This document shows positions 22,260 to 33,309 of a DNA stretch of 64,000 bases, piece after piece. Made by a program: the position numbers and the translations under genes. The stretch comes from Fragum whitleyi. Taxonomy: Eukaryota; Mollusca; Bivalvia; Cardiida; Cardiidae. The stretch covers positions 70,546,948 to 70,610,947 of the forward strand of contig OX411543.1 in NCBI GenBank assembly GCA_948146395.1, in the 5' to 3' direction. Numbering within the stretch: the stretch's first letter is position 1; the number at the start of each line of letters is the position of its first letter. The notes below the pieces were generated by a model. It had not been told where the DNA came from and did not search any database. It saw only the letters and a list, made by a program, of their open reading frames with translations.

Positions 22260-22885
22260 ACGACCTTTATAATTGTACAATGATTATGTACTATTTCGAG
22301 CGAATCCGATGAAAACTTTAGATTTGTCTTGTAAAAGAACAAACCTTTACCATTTTTATAGGGTGTTTTTGAAGACAGCATGTTTAGGTTAGAAGAGCAA
22401 ATTCAAAAACTTGATGGGGGCTATTGATTTCTAGCGTTGCGCTCAAATGAAAACATTCGTGAAACGTTTGATGAATGTTTTTTTCTCGCTTTACACGTTT
22501 ACAAATAGCCACGTACAATGCGAAATACATTTTAAACGTTTGCAAACGTGTTTGTAATGAACGCGGCACTGCATACGTTATTATGTTAATGTGCAATTTG
22601 ACATGAAATATTAATTCATTAATAAGCGATGATTGCAATCTACATGTAATTAAACCGGCAATCTGACTGGTGTCAAATTGACGTATTTTTATTTTATTAT
22701 ATTTGCATGTATATTACATGCAACCCAACCCGTCACTAGGAAAAGGCACTAGTTGAGAAGTCCGTTAGATACTTACTGATTCAGAAGAAAACCTATGACT
22801 AGCAGAGATAAAACGGAAGTCGCATTTCGATTACAATTTGTTTGAATGTACCCGGTAAAATAAATATTCTAGATTCATAATTTCC
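22260..22885. other. No firm element; weak AACGTTCGTGAAACG-type repeats
   Basis: Near 22445-22555 there are motifs such as ACATTCGTGAAACGTTTGA and AACGTTTGCAAACGTG. They resemble sequence near 23540-23600, 24750-24790 and 46735-46775. This may be one diverged interspersed repeat. Confidence 0.3.
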
Positions 22886-22891
22886 CTTATA

Positions 22892-23327
22892 CAGTTAAAA
22901 ACATCGTGAAATTGAAACACATTCCGATCAAAATCATTCTTAATCATTCACTCAGCGCTCCAATCATTCATTCCAATCACTCACTCAAAGCGATCAAAAA
23001 CGCTCCAAATCATTAGAAAATATTTAAAAATCGTTCAAGAGTTTCGCCAATAAATTCAAATCGATCTATTCATTCTACGATTTTATGAGCTGGTATAGAC
23101 TTTGCAGAGCCTGATTGGCCCAAGAAGACACACAAGCAGAAAAGTACGTTTATTTTATTAAAGGGAGGTAATTAATATCGCTAATTTTGTTTATCTTGAA
23201 CAAAATTAGCAATATTGGATTACCTCCCTTTTATTTCACTCAAAATTCGCTCCACACAATCATTCAACTTCATTCCGAAATCACTCCAATGTCATTCACC
23301 TTGTCAATTTCACGATGTTCTTGCCTG
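22892..23327 (+). mobile_element. TA-flanked MITE (CAGTTAAC family), full copy
   Basis: It starts CAGTTAAAAACATCGTGAAA and ends TTTCACGATGTTCTTGCCTG, with TA on both sides (22890-22891, 23328-23329). The inner palindrome is well kept: GGGAGGTAATTAATATCGCT ... AGCAATATTGGATTACCTCC. Confidence 0.85.
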
Positions 23328-23329
23328 TA

Positions 23330-23955
23330 AATGAAATGTTTCGACCCTGATCAGCAAAACAAGGCTATCACTCGGAACTTTGAACCCCCGGCTTCTCGTC
23401 TCCGAAGTGGATATCCTTTAGGGAAATTGTGAGTTAATAATATCAAAATCTGGATAAATTACCTTATGCCTGAGCAGTGAATATCTTGAGTCAATTTGTC
23501 ATAGGAAAAGTCGGAAAAAATGTGTCCTGCTTTCTGAATAAAAACGTTCGTAAAACGTTTAAGATCTTGTAACTCTCTCTGCATGTGGGCTCTCATTAAA
23601 AGCGGGATAACGTTTTTCAAACCTTTATTGACGCGTTTCAATTCTAAACGTGGGTCTGAAATTCCATTCATGTAAGTTTGTGCATTGTATTTTGAGTAAG
23701 ATCTTGTCCAATATTGAATTACCCTAGTTCACGGTTATAAGTGAACTGATAAAAACATCTGGACTACCAAACGAATAAATTAGAAACTGCAGGCAACGTT
23801 ACAGGGGATTACGTATTGTAATTTTGTAGTGGGCTGGAGTTTAGTATAAAACGATAGTGCAGCGCGGGAGAAATTCGTGTGTCAGTGTGTGAACTTGAGG
23901 CGTTTTCTACTATATATTTCGAATTTTTCTTCATTTCTTAATGATAAATTGATAG
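23330..23955. other. No assigned element
   Basis: Unique-looking DNA. Near 23540-23560 a GTTCGTAAAACGTTTAAGAT motif recalls 22445-22480. Confidence 0.3.
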
Positions 23956-23960
23956 TTGTA

Positions 23961-24125
23961 TTAAGGTAGTGGACCCGTATTAGTTCCGCAAGGATTGGGA
24001 AGTCATAATCTTAAACAGTGTAAACCGAAGTTTCCTTTAATGATTTCTTAGTATACCTCGGTTAAATTAGTGAAAGATCATGAACTCAGGAAAGTTGCGA
24101 AACTATAACGGTTCATCTACCTTAA
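23961..24125. mobile_element. 165-bp TTAA-flanked MITE, copy 1
   Basis: TTAAGGTAGTGGACCCGTAT at the left mirrors ...GGTTCATCTACCTTAA at the right. The copy at 58260-58424 has the same length and the same inner order (AACAGTGTAAACCGAAGTTT, GTGAAAGATCATGA), but in opposite orientation. TTAA duplications are made by piggyBac- and Kolobok-type transposases; termini of GG...CC suit Kolobok better, but this is a guess. Confidence 0.7.
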
Positions 24126-24129
24126 ATGT

Positions 24130-24990
24130 CAAACCATCGTTAATATCAGGCTCATATTTTAAAGCTGAATGTTCGGCACTTATTTGATTTAAGCGTAAAG
24201 GGGCAGTTTGAATAATCAAATCTGTATATTGCATTAAGTTATTTACATGTAACTTGCAAATGTAATAATTTTGTCCGAACGGTTTCATTAATTTAACGCA
24301 TGTAAGCTTTCTCTTGAAACTCAAAGCAAAGCTGTTAATTTTTTTACTTGTCGGGTTAAGCTGAATATACCAAGCAATTTTTAAAGAAGTATATGATAGG
24401 CGATTTCTTTTTCACTTCCAATTCAGCTTTTTTTGTTGTTGTTTCTTTGGTTTTGTTTCCCCTTTTTCCCTATCAGATTGCTAGCGGAAGATAATGACGT
24501 AGTGATTTCTTCATTGATTACGTCATTCTACACGTTAAATGTTCAGACACTTATAACATCTCAGCACTGCTAGGACGATGACACAAAAAATGGAAATAAT
24601 GGCCTTAACCGAAATGCACGAGGCCTTCCGAAGTTTTCCAAAATCGATCTGATTCAAAATTTCTAATAACGGGTGAACTTAATTAAGTATTGTTTGCTTA
24701 GAAGAAAGATTATATCAGAGCCCAAGACAGTTGGACACACCTGCTTTTAAAATGTAAAGACGTTTGCGAATGTTTAAAACTACTATTAACCTTCTTGAAC
24801 GCTAGTGCACGTACTAAGCAGGATTCCCTTTTTTGAGCGAATCGCAAACCTTTTAACCGTGAAGACAGAAATGATGTCAAAATGTAAAAATCATTCATTG
24901 GCCCAGGAGTCCCATTGCAAGGGCGTAACTACCATTAATGAACTTAATGAAAATAACTCCTCTTAATGAAAATAAATCCTCTTCGGAAAA
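24130..24990. other. No assigned element
   Basis: AT-rich unique-looking DNA. Nothing recognised. Confidence 0.3.
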
Positions 24991-24994
24991 ATGT

Positions 24995-25060
24995 CGTTGG
25001 TGAATGATCTTAACATCGAAACTACAGCTTATTTAACGATGTTTTGATTATTCACCAACG
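24995..25060. repeat. 66-bp inverted repeat
   Basis: CGTTGGTGAATGATCTTAAC followed by ATCG faces CGAT followed by GTTTTGATTATTCACCAACG across a loop of about 18 nt. It is a single copy in this window. Confidence 0.65.
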
Positions 25061-25064
25061 CTCA

Positions 25065-25670
25065 AATCACAGTAAAGGGGACGGAGGACATTCATCTTTT
25101 GTCACAGTTCACATATCGCCTTTATCATATATATTCTATGTTGGAAGCCTTCTGAGTGCGTATAAATTTCAAAGTCCTAGTTACGCCTATGCATTTTTGT
25201 GGACACGCATTGGAATCGTCACTAAAAGATGATTCCATTGATTACCCACAACAATGGTATTTGCTGAGAATTATCATAATTATCTAGTTTCATCACTACC
25301 TGGAACCCTTTCAGATAGATCCGCCTGTATAGTTTCATCTAATCTTAGTCTTAACGACCCGCTATGGGAACACTATCACATAATTCTAAATTTTCAAAGC
25401 CTTCAATAATGTACTTCTCTTCGGCGATTAAGACTTCGTTAAAGGTAGAAAGAATGGATTCTTTACACGAAGATGCCTGAATAATGGTTACAAGTTAACA
25501 TTAGCCTAATTGGGTGACACATATGAATGGTGATTTAAATACTCATTGAAATGGAGCTATTTTTCAACTGTTTGGTGATTTTCACCCTGAACTCTTTCTT
25601 TGGTGGACTTAACGCTAATGAGGTAAGATTTTTTTTCTTTTCACCCTTTTTTCTTATCCAATATACCTGT
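25065..25670. other. No assigned element
   Basis: Unique-looking DNA. Nothing recognised. Confidence 0.3.
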
Positions 25671-25675
25671 CGTAA

Positions 25676-25773
25676 GAGTGTAGTTGGTAGTGTATCGGAC
25701 TCCTAATGGTGCGGTCCCAAGTCCAGTCCCTGACGGTGGCAAACATCCTTCACGACGTTTGTCTCCCACCACT
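25676..25773 (+). repeat. tRNA-derived SINE head
   Basis: AGTGTAGTTGGTAGTGTATC (A-box region) is followed by a decayed B box, GTCCAGTCCCTGACGG. TTGTCTCCCACCAC matches the SINE body start. A MITE is joined directly after it at 25775, so the SINE body appears to have been interrupted. Confidence 0.55.
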
Positions 25774-25774
25774 A

Positions 25775-26063
25775 CAGTTAACAACATCGCGAAATTGACA
25801 CCCTTTCCGATCAAAATCGTTCTAAATCATCCACTTAACGCTCCATTCATTCATTCATTCCAAACACTCACTCAAATCGATCAAAAACGCTCCGAAATAA
25901 TTAGAAAACATTTCGAAATCGTTCAAGACGATCAGCATGTATTTCAAATCGATCAAATTATTCTACGACTTTATCGGCTGGTTTGAATTTTAACGTGTCT
26001 GATTGGTCCATGAAGACAAACAAACAGAATACTATATATATTTCATTAAAGGGAGGTAATAAA
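25775..26063 (+). mobile_element. TA-flanked MITE (CAGTTAAC family), 5' part
   Basis: It starts CAGTTAACAACATCGCGAAA and runs through TCTGATTGGTCCATGAAGAC to AAAGGGAGGTAATAAATG. It stops at the beginning of the inner palindrome, so the 3' half is lost. Confidence 0.75.
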
Positions 26064-26244
26064 TGTGCCTGACATCCACCAAGACAGATTGCAGTCATAG
26101 AAAGTAGTCCTTTTCGAAAATCGAATTGAATCGGAAACTGCTTTCGATTCAAATATCGATTAATAATCAAAACAGATTGTACACATAAAAATGTTTTTTC
26201 CTAAACTTTAAAAGGGTCAAGGATTTTATTTACTTGGAAAAGGA

Positions 26245-26832
26245 ATACACTGAAACGAACTTCTAAACGGCCACTTAGTTTTTGCTGAAAAAGTAATATT
26301 TTCTTTGGTGTCTGAAATGGGAAATAGTTGAATTCTATTAGAAAAATCATTAAGCGAGACTCTTCAATAAACATCGGCTTGAAAAAATGTGAGGAAAGCA
26401 TCGAATTTGACGGGAATTCAAGAGTACCCATGTTTTCAAAATTAACATCGGTGGGTGGGGTAATTTTAGCATTTTATCTTTGTGTGCGAAACAAAAGAGT
26501 CTGAATGTTATTTTCTTTCGTGATTTGGTATCTGAAACGCAATAATCAACGAAGTAAGACATTTATGGGATTAATCGCCGAGTATTTCTTTGGCTGAACT
26601 TTTGAAAATCTTCGAAAATGTGACTCTTTTTGTGACTTTCGTGATTGAGGGTTCTTGTGTTTGATCGTTTGCTACAGACACCGAGGGCAAAATTCGAATC
26701 TGCTTTTCTTTTAGAATACGCCGAATTGAACGGCCTTTCATATGAAAATAAAAGATACTTCATTAAATGAGTATAAATATGTTAAAATGTGACAAATTCA
26801 AGGTGGCCGTTTAGAAGTTCGTTTCAGTGTAT
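26245..26832. mobile_element. 588-bp unit bounded by perfect 30-bp inverted repeats
   Basis: ATACACTGAAACGAACTTCT followed by AAACGGCCAC at 26245-26274 is repeated exactly, inverted, at 26803-26832. The interior of about 528 bp has no recognised protein or repeat. No clear target duplication is seen. It may be a non-autonomous DNA transposon. Confidence 0.65.
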
Positions 26833-26940
26833 ACTCAAAAAACTAAGTTTATTCCAAATTTAACATTGACATAGACTCATGTCCCTATATCCATCAATCT
26901 GGTTTCTTTCAAGTTACAGTTTTACCAAGCATCAAATAAA

Positions 26941-26963
26941 AGATGCTCTTATTAAGAGCATCT
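26941..26963. repeat. Perfect hairpin, 10-bp arms
   Basis: AGATGCTCTT, loop ATT, AAGAGCATCT. It is followed by TTATTTTA. It is not linked to any gene, so a terminator role is not proposed. Confidence 0.6.
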
Positions 26964-26997
26964 TATTTTATGATTGGTGAACTGTCAAAGTGAAAAC

Positions 26998-27018
26998 AAT
27001 AACAACAACAACAACAAC
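26998..27018. repeat. (AAC)n microsatellite
   Basis: About seven AAC/ACA units. Confidence 0.85.
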
Positions 27019-27112
27019 CAATTAATCGATTTTCTAAGATCGGAATCGATAGTCGAAACTTTGGAGAGAATCGATCGATTAATCGATGTTTTTCCGATTA
27101 TCGTTACAACAC

Positions 27113-27490
27113 TACCTAACAGCATCGTGAAATTTACAAAATGAATGATTTTGGAATGAAAATGAACGCTATGGATGAGCGATTTTTGACTGATTTTAAG
27201 GGGGGATAAAACACAGTCGATTATTTCGTCCCATTGAACGAATTAGGCAAAATATGTCCGAAATTTTCCGCCTATTCTGTGTCTTCATGGACCGATCAGA
27301 TGCTTGAAAATGATAATAAAAAGACAGCCAATAAAATGTGCATTTATCTGATTGATTTGAACAAAATATTGTTCGGTTTGAACCATTTTCGAATCGCTTC
27401 TGAAAAAATTTCAGGGCGTCTTTTGGTGATCGGAGTGGGTGGTTTGTATGCATTGAATTGAACTCAGATAGAGCGATTCAGAATTGTTAG
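27113..27490 (-). mobile_element. TA-flanked MITE family, diverged copy, minus strand
   Basis: ACAGCATCGTGAAATTTACA, TTTTGGAATGAAAATGAACG and GTGTCTTCATGGACCGATCA are the reversed 3' end, flank and mid-segment of the family. The rest decays towards AGAGCGATTCAGAATTG at about 27480. Confidence 0.5.
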
Positions 27491-27499
27491 CGCTATGAT

Positions 27500-27858
27500 C
27501 ATCTCTCCAATTCGAGTGTAGAGTTTTGAGGTATTACTTTCATTGGCGGAAGTAATCTAAATGGCTGAAACAATGAAATTAAACCCCCTCGAAAATGGTT
27601 AGAAAGTCATTTTAATTTCAATAACTTTCTAGTCCCTATTGGTAAGATAAACATGTCAATCATGTCAGCACTCGATACAAAGTTCATTTCATGTAATGCC
27701 ATGTTTCACCTATCTAGCACGTTTCTTTTAATCTAAGAGGGGCTTTATAAGGGGTTCAAAATTTCTAAATCGAGTGACGGAAAATCGTCACAAATCTATA
27801 AATAGCCACGGATAGGTGACGAATTTCTGTTACTTTCCCTGTCCTAGATATGGTCTTT
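27500..27858. other. No assigned element
   Basis: Unique-looking DNA between two MITE copies. Confidence 0.3.
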
Positions 27859-27862
27859 ATTA

Positions 27863-28302
27863 CAGTTAACAACATCGTGAACTTGAAAAGGTGACTGATT
27901 TTTGAATTGGTTTTGGAATGAAATTGAATGAGTGTGTGGAGCGAGTTTTGAGTGAATTTAATGGGAGGTAATCCTATATCGCAAATTTTGTTCGGGATGA
28001 ACAAAATTAGCGATATTGATTACCTCCCTTTAATAAAATATACATACAAGTTCTATATAATAGCTCCTTTTTTTTCTTTAAGAACCTATGAGACGCTTAC
28101 AATTTTAATTATGTCAGTGAAATCGCGATTTTTCTCTATCAAAATTCATTTTGAATGACGTTGTTGACTATATATTTTTCAATGGGTTTGAGCGTTTTTG
28201 AATAGTTTGAGTGTGTGTTTGGAATGAGTGAATGGAGCGCTGAGTGAGCGATTTAGAATGGTTTTGATTGAGATGAATGTCAATTTCACGATGTAACTAA
28301 CC
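27863..28302 (-). mobile_element. TA-flanked MITE (CAGTTAAC family), full, minus strand
   Basis: CAGTTAACAACATCGTGAAC at the left is mirrored by CAATTTCACGATGTAACTAA at the right. The order of the inner landmarks (GAGCGAGTTTTGAGTGAATT, palindrome, GAGCGCTGAGTGAGCGATTT) is reversed relative to plus copies. The inner palindrome, with GCGAAATTTTG-like arms around GGGATGAAC, is well kept. Confidence 0.8.
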
Positions 28303-28309
28303 ATGTTAG

Positions 28310-28635
28310 TATATGTCAGTCATAGTGAAGAAAATATTTGTGATGTATTTTTGTCAAAACCAATCATTACTGATAGCCATCAGATCCCCTTCTGTCGAAC
28401 CAATTTTATTTGGACCCTGTGATATGTCTTTCCTGTTATAACAATGTCTAACACTGTTAATGTATGTAGAAACCGAACCATTCCTGCAAGTGAGCATCTA
28501 TCGCTTGAATTCACGGTAACGTGTTTACGTGCTTGTCTCATCATTGTTGAAAATTGGACGTTACAGATTCATACCGATTGTCACCATATCTATATTTGTT
28601 TTTCCTTGAGATTTTGTCGATCTATAAATTCATAA
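28310..28635. other. No assigned element
   Basis: Unique-looking DNA. Nothing recognised. Confidence 0.3.
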
Positions 28636-28640
28636 ACTGC

Positions 28641-28768
28641 ACGCGTTAAGGATGACAAAACGGTGCGAAATGTTTCAAAATAATAACTCGACTTGCACGT
28701 GCACTTGCGTGCAAAGCGGGTGTAGTTTAAAAACAGTTTGCATTGTTTTGTCATACTGAACGCAGGGC
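28641..28768. repeat. Palindromic element, ~125-bp family
   Basis: ACGCGTTAAGGATGACAAAA and the core CTTGCACGTGCACTTGCGTG are mirrored by TTTTGTCATACTGAACGCAG then GGCT. Confidence 0.75.
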
Positions 28769-28769
28769 T

Positions 28770-29175
28770 GGTGATGGCATTCTTCTACTTGGGTCAGAAT
28801 TAGTTTTCACCATTTTGCTACAAAGACGAAATTCCAGCGACGTACGTAATATATGACCAGAATGATGAATTTATTTCCTGTTCTTTGTCAGATCGTTACA
28901 ACTCAATTACATTGATACCCGATTACATACGCTCAATTTCACGTGTAAGTGTTCCGTGAAATCACGTAATGTAATTCGCATTTTTCCATTATGAAATCGT
29001 GTAGTATTTTGTGTGACGCAAACCTTGTCGGAGATGACTTTATTCGGCGTTTTTTCTTCATTTATTTGATTACGTTTTAGGATTATCTTTTTCTCCATAG
29101 AACCACCAGTTCGTCGTTATGGTCTCTCGTATTAATACTTTAAAATCCAAATCCGACATACGTGGAGCGTAATTT
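28770..29175. other. No assigned element
   Basis: Unique-looking DNA. Nothing recognised. Confidence 0.3.
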
Positions 29176-29179
29176 CAAG

Positions 29180-29595
29180 GTCCTAATGAACTCTTATTCT
29201 TAATCGCTCACTGTACGCTCCATTCATTCATTTCAAACATTCACTTGAGCCATTCAGAAAAGTTCCCAAATCATTAAAAATGTTTGGTAATCGATTAAAA
29301 TTCTTAAAAACTCTATTGTAATAAAAATACTATTGTTTGTAACTGTTAGCGGGTTTTAATTTGGAAGCGTCTGCAAAGACACTCAAACCTTTTGATAGGG
29401 AAAATGTGATTCTTTTTTAAAGGGTGGGTTGGATAAAGGAAATATCATTTTTTCGTCCAATTTAGACGAAATAGCGAAATTGTATTACCACCCTTAAATT
29501 TCATTTAAAACACTCTCTAAACACTCATTAAATTTTATACCGAAACCATACCAAACTCATCATTCCCTATGTTAATTTCAATATGTTGTTAACTG
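29180..29595 (+). mobile_element. TA-flanked MITE family, diverged copy
   Basis: TTAATCGCTCACTGTACGCT, CCATTCATTCATTTCAAACA and the 3' end GTTAATTTCAATATGTTGTT then AACTG identify the family. The inner palindrome is decayed (AAAGGGTGGGTTGG ... CCACCCTT) and the 5' tip is not seen. Confidence 0.6.
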
Positions 29596-29599
29596 CTTT

Positions 29600-29958
29600 T
29601 TTTGTGGAACAAGGATTATCCTTTTAAGATTTATTACACTGAATGATATTTTAGGTTAAATGAACCTTTTTTTAAATACATACATTTATACATTTACTCC
29701 TACATAGCACCGATCAAAGCAATTTATCTTGATTTATCTGCAAAGATAAATGACCCGATTTCTGTAATATGATTAATATCTTCATTGCAATGTAAGATCC
29801 AGATACGGAAACCTCAAGATTCTCATATACAGCTTCCTTGTAGATTAATATTAAGTAATGGCGCATAAAAAACATTTCTAAGTACACAAATTATTATGAA
29901 AATCGGTTCTGTCATTGACTGCCCCATTCGCAACATCGTTCTGACTTTTCCTACATCT
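29600..29958. other. No assigned element
   Basis: AT-rich unique-looking DNA. Confidence 0.3.
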
Positions 29959-29961
29959 AGA

Positions 29962-30222
29962 AAGTACCTCGGACCTATGTGTAGTGATTTTGTGTCTTTT
30001 TTATGTGATTCGGCATCTTATTGAGCAAAGTACCTCAAGCAAATGTCAAATCACATAAAAATGACCCATAATTGACTAAAGTACCACAAGAAGCCAAATC
30101 ACATAAAAGATACCCAAAATTGAACAAAGTACCACCAGCAGCCAAATCACATAAACATTACCCGAATAGAAGTACCACCAGAAGCTGAATCATATAAGAA
30201 TGACCCAAAATACAACACTTGT
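29962..30222. repeat. Inverted plus tandem array of ~48-bp units
   Basis: Direct units starting AAAGTACC recur at 30027, 30078, 30126 and 30170 (spacing 51, 48 and 44 bp), each with CAAATCACATAAAAATGACC or a close form. The first block (29964-30020) carries the complementary TTATGTGATTCGGCATCTT, so it is inverted relative to the units. A single related copy sits at 6405-6480. Confidence 0.7.
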
Positions 30223-30430
30223 AATTTCCATTTTAAGAAAAGGTAAAAGAGATAGAAGAAGATGAAAAGAGAAAAAATAAATTCTTAAACGATAACACAG
30301 GAAATCACTGAGTTTTGTAATCAAATTAAAATATGCCCAGTTTTAATAGTTCGTAGTTTTTATTTACTAGACGTCATCTTGATCTTTGTGACGTCATATA
30401 AACCCACGTGCGAAACGATGCGCTTTCAGA

Positions 30431-30474
30431 GTACGATAAGTAAAACGTTCGTAACCCTTGGCTCGACAAGATGG
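30431..30474 (+). repeat. Dispersed ~45-bp repeat, copy 2
   Basis: GATAAGTAAAACGTTCGTAA followed by CCCTTGGCTCGACAAGATGG matches 4112-4157 read on the other strand. Confidence 0.5.
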
Positions 30475-30479
30475 TCATT

Positions 30480-31090
30480 CCCTAGTTCTGTTGTATAAAA
30501 TCTCTGAGAGTTTTCGATTGTGAGCCCTGCTTTAATGAATAAAATTTCGTCTGTAGACGATCAATATGCTGTAACTATAGCTTTAGATACGACATGATAT
30601 TGATTAATTGGTTACTAATGACCGCTGTCGGTCTTGAGTCAAAATCTAGGCCAGACGGTCAAATTTTAGACCAACCTTGAATGCCAAAATTTGGGTTAAA
30701 TATTTTCAAACTTGGTCAGAACGTTTGTCCACGTGTTATCTCGGGTCACGTCACGTCTAAAGAAAGTGATTGGGTCAAATTTAAGAAATAATTATTTGCA
30801 CTCGAAGGGGGCTAATTTTTTTCCAAATGACTTGAAACTGAGGGCATCTGAGTTTGATATCTCAGACTAGTTCATGTTTAAGACATGTTGGGTCAAAAAC
30901 TTGATTATGGGTTCAAATATAAGAGACACTTTGTGTACAGTTAAGAATGCACATTTTTGTCTCAAATATCATTTAAATTTAGTCAGAATGTTTGTCTAAA
31001 TATTATCTTTGACAATTTTAAAAACAGTTATGTATGGTCTTTAGGAAAAATTATAAAAGAAAATCATAAAAAAAAATGTACATTAGAGAC
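30480..31090. other. No assigned element
   Basis: AT-rich DNA with several loosely similar TTGGGTCAAA phrases (30710-30910), possibly a decayed repeat. Confidence 0.3.
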
Positions 31091-31093
31091 TAT

Positions 31094-31223
31094 TCCTGCG
31101 TTCAGGATCACCAAACGGTGCGAACAAGTTTTCAATTGTACACCGCTTTGCACGCATGTTCACGTGCAAAGCGGGGTTCAATTGGAAAACTGTTTGCACC
31201 GTTTGGTTACCCTGAATGCAGGG
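31094..31223. repeat. Palindromic element, ~125-bp family, well-kept copy
   Basis: TCCTGCGTTCAGGATCACCA is mirrored by GGTTACCCTGAATGCAGGG, and inner GTTTTCAATTGTACACCGC by GGGGTTCAATTGGAAAAC. The core is TTTGCACGCATGTTCACGTG. The whole element could fold into one hairpin. Confidence 0.8.
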
Positions 31224-31346
31224 CATATATTTGGCTCTAATTTGTTGAAACTTTAGCCCTATTTGCATGACGGATCCGAATGTTTTGAAAGTTTGAAAAA
31301 AAACAACAACTGAAAAGTACTCACGATGTACTTACACTTGTATTTA

Positions 31347-31770
31347 CAATTAGTTACATTGTGAAATTGACATTCATCTCGATCAAAACCATTCTAAATC
31401 GCCCATTCATCGCTCCATTCATTCATTCCAAACACTCACTCAAATGATCAAAAACGCTCCAAAATAATCTGAAAACATTTCGAAATCGTTCAAGGCGACT
31501 AAAATTTTATTTCGAATCGATCACATTATTCTACGATTTATTGACTATTGTGGATTTTAAAATTTCTGATTGGTCTTATACGACACACAAGAGGAAGAGA
31601 ACTTATATTTTGTTAAAGGGAGGTAATGAATATCGCTAATTTTGTTCGTCCTGAACAAAATTAGCGACATTGGCTTACCTCCCTTTAATTCACTCAAAAC
31701 TCGCTCCGTGCACTCGTTCGATTTCATTCCAAAATAATTTATCTTGTCAATTTCACGATGTTGTTTACTG
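31347..31770 (+). mobile_element. TA-flanked MITE (CAGTTAAC family), full copy
   Basis: It starts CAATTAGTTACATTGTGAAA after TA and ends TTTCACGATGTTGTTTACTG before TA. The inner palindrome is almost perfect: GGGAGGTAATGAATATCGCT ... AGCGACATTGGCTTACCTCC. Confidence 0.85.
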
Positions 31771-31774
31771 TAAG

Positions 31775-32060
31775 ACTCATAGCTTTTTACAGAAAGACTG
31801 TTAAATGTATCAGGTTTATCGCAAGCGTGTTTTTGTCATTAACAATCATAATTCGTGTTACAGTAACTGCCATTCAAATTAATTTGAAGAGTTTTTTCTA
31901 GATGATCGTCACATCTCCTTTACAAATTTACCTATGGTCTTAAAAATGCAACAATGGCATATGTCAGTGGGCTAATTTAAAGATCTCAATTTTATTGATA
32001 TATTAAGTAAACTTGTTAATGGAACAAGGATATCTCAAAATTACACGGTAAAAAAGAGCG
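31775..32060. other. No assigned element
   Basis: Unique-looking DNA. Nothing recognised. Confidence 0.3.
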
Positions 32061-32065
32061 TTAAG

Positions 32066-33305
32066 ACAAAAAACAAGAGGACCAAGATGGTCCTAGATCG
32101 CTAACCTGAGTCTCTTTGACCCCTGGGACATCACATTTTTTAGATAGACAGATGTCAAAAAGAAGATATTTGCCTAAGATCAATACCATGGAACGTTTTT
32201 AGCGAAGAGCAAGACAGATATGCATTTTTGCTCTTTGATTCTAAGTAAAAAGGGTTGCACCCGGGTGGACCCTAAATGTGACCCAAGGGTCTTGATATGA
32301 AAAAACTTGGAAGAGGTCCATAAGATGATGCTATATTCTTAATATGAAAGCTTTCTGGTTTCAAAGAAGATGATTTTTTTCCTATTTTCACCCATCGTGC
32401 TCAGATGAGCTGAAAGGGATGGGCCCAGGTGGAGCCCAAATATGACCCAAGGGTCTTGATATGAACAAACTTGGTAGGGGCCCACTAGATGATGCTACAT
32501 GCCAAAAATGAAAGCAGTGTGCCGTCTGGTTTCGATTAGAGAAGATTTTAAAAGCTTTTCGCTCTTTGATTCTATGTAAAAAGGGTTGCGCCCGGGTGGA
32601 GCCCAAATATGGTCCTAGGGTCTTGATATGAACAAACTTGGTAGAGGTCCACTAGATGATGCTACATAGCAAATATGGAAGCTGTCTGCCTTCTTGTTTC
32701 ATAGAAGAAGATTTTTGAAGATTTTCATTTTCTTACCCTTCGTGCTCATAAGAGATAATGGGATGCACCCGTGCAAAGCCCAAACATGACCCAAGGGCCT
32801 TGATATGAACAAAATTTGTAGAGTCCCACTAGGTGATGCTACATACCAAATATGAAAGCTGTCTGTCATCTGGTTTTAGAGAAGACGATTTTTAAAGATT
32901 TTCGCTCTTTGATTTTATGTAAAAAGGGTTTGGCCCGGACAAAGCCGAAATATGACCCTGGGGTCTTGATATGAACAAACTTGGTAAAGGTCCACTAGAT
33001 GATGCTACATACCAAATATGAAAGCCGTCTGCCTTCTTGTTTCAGAGAAGAAGATTTTTAAAGATTTTCATATTTTCACTCTTTTTGTTAAGGGTAAAGG
33101 GAAAGTTAAGGGTTGATTTCGTTTATTTGAACAACTTTGGTAGAGCTTGACCCAAGGAACATCCCTGCCAAGTTTCATCAAGATTGGCCCACTGGTTTAG
33201 GAGGAGAAGATGTTTAAAGAAATTGTGGACGACGGACGACGCACGACTGACGACGGCCGACGGACATTCTACGATCACAATAGCTCCCTTTGAGCACTTC
33301 GTATA
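32066..33305 (+). mobile_element. Pearl/Helentron-like element with ~165-bp core units
   Basis: The start is AACAAGAGGACCAAGATGGT followed by CCTAGATCGCTAACCTGAG. Core units carrying GTCTTGATATGAACAAACTT recur near 32289, 32451, 32620, 32801 and 32965, so spacing is about 162-181 bp. The 3' part has GACGACGGACGACGCACGAC, an ACGG-type tract, then ACAATAGCTCCCTTTGAGCA. The same layout inverted occurs at 39119-41172. No protein is encoded. Confidence 0.75.
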
Positions 33306-33309
33306 ATAT

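Noticed and set aside
23150..23165. GGGAGG motifs in MITEs as ribosome binding sites
   Set aside because: They are one arm of the MITE palindrome and the sequence is eukaryotic.
26941..26963. Rho-independent terminator
   Set aside because: The hairpin is followed by only a short T stretch, there is no upstream gene and the genome is eukaryotic.
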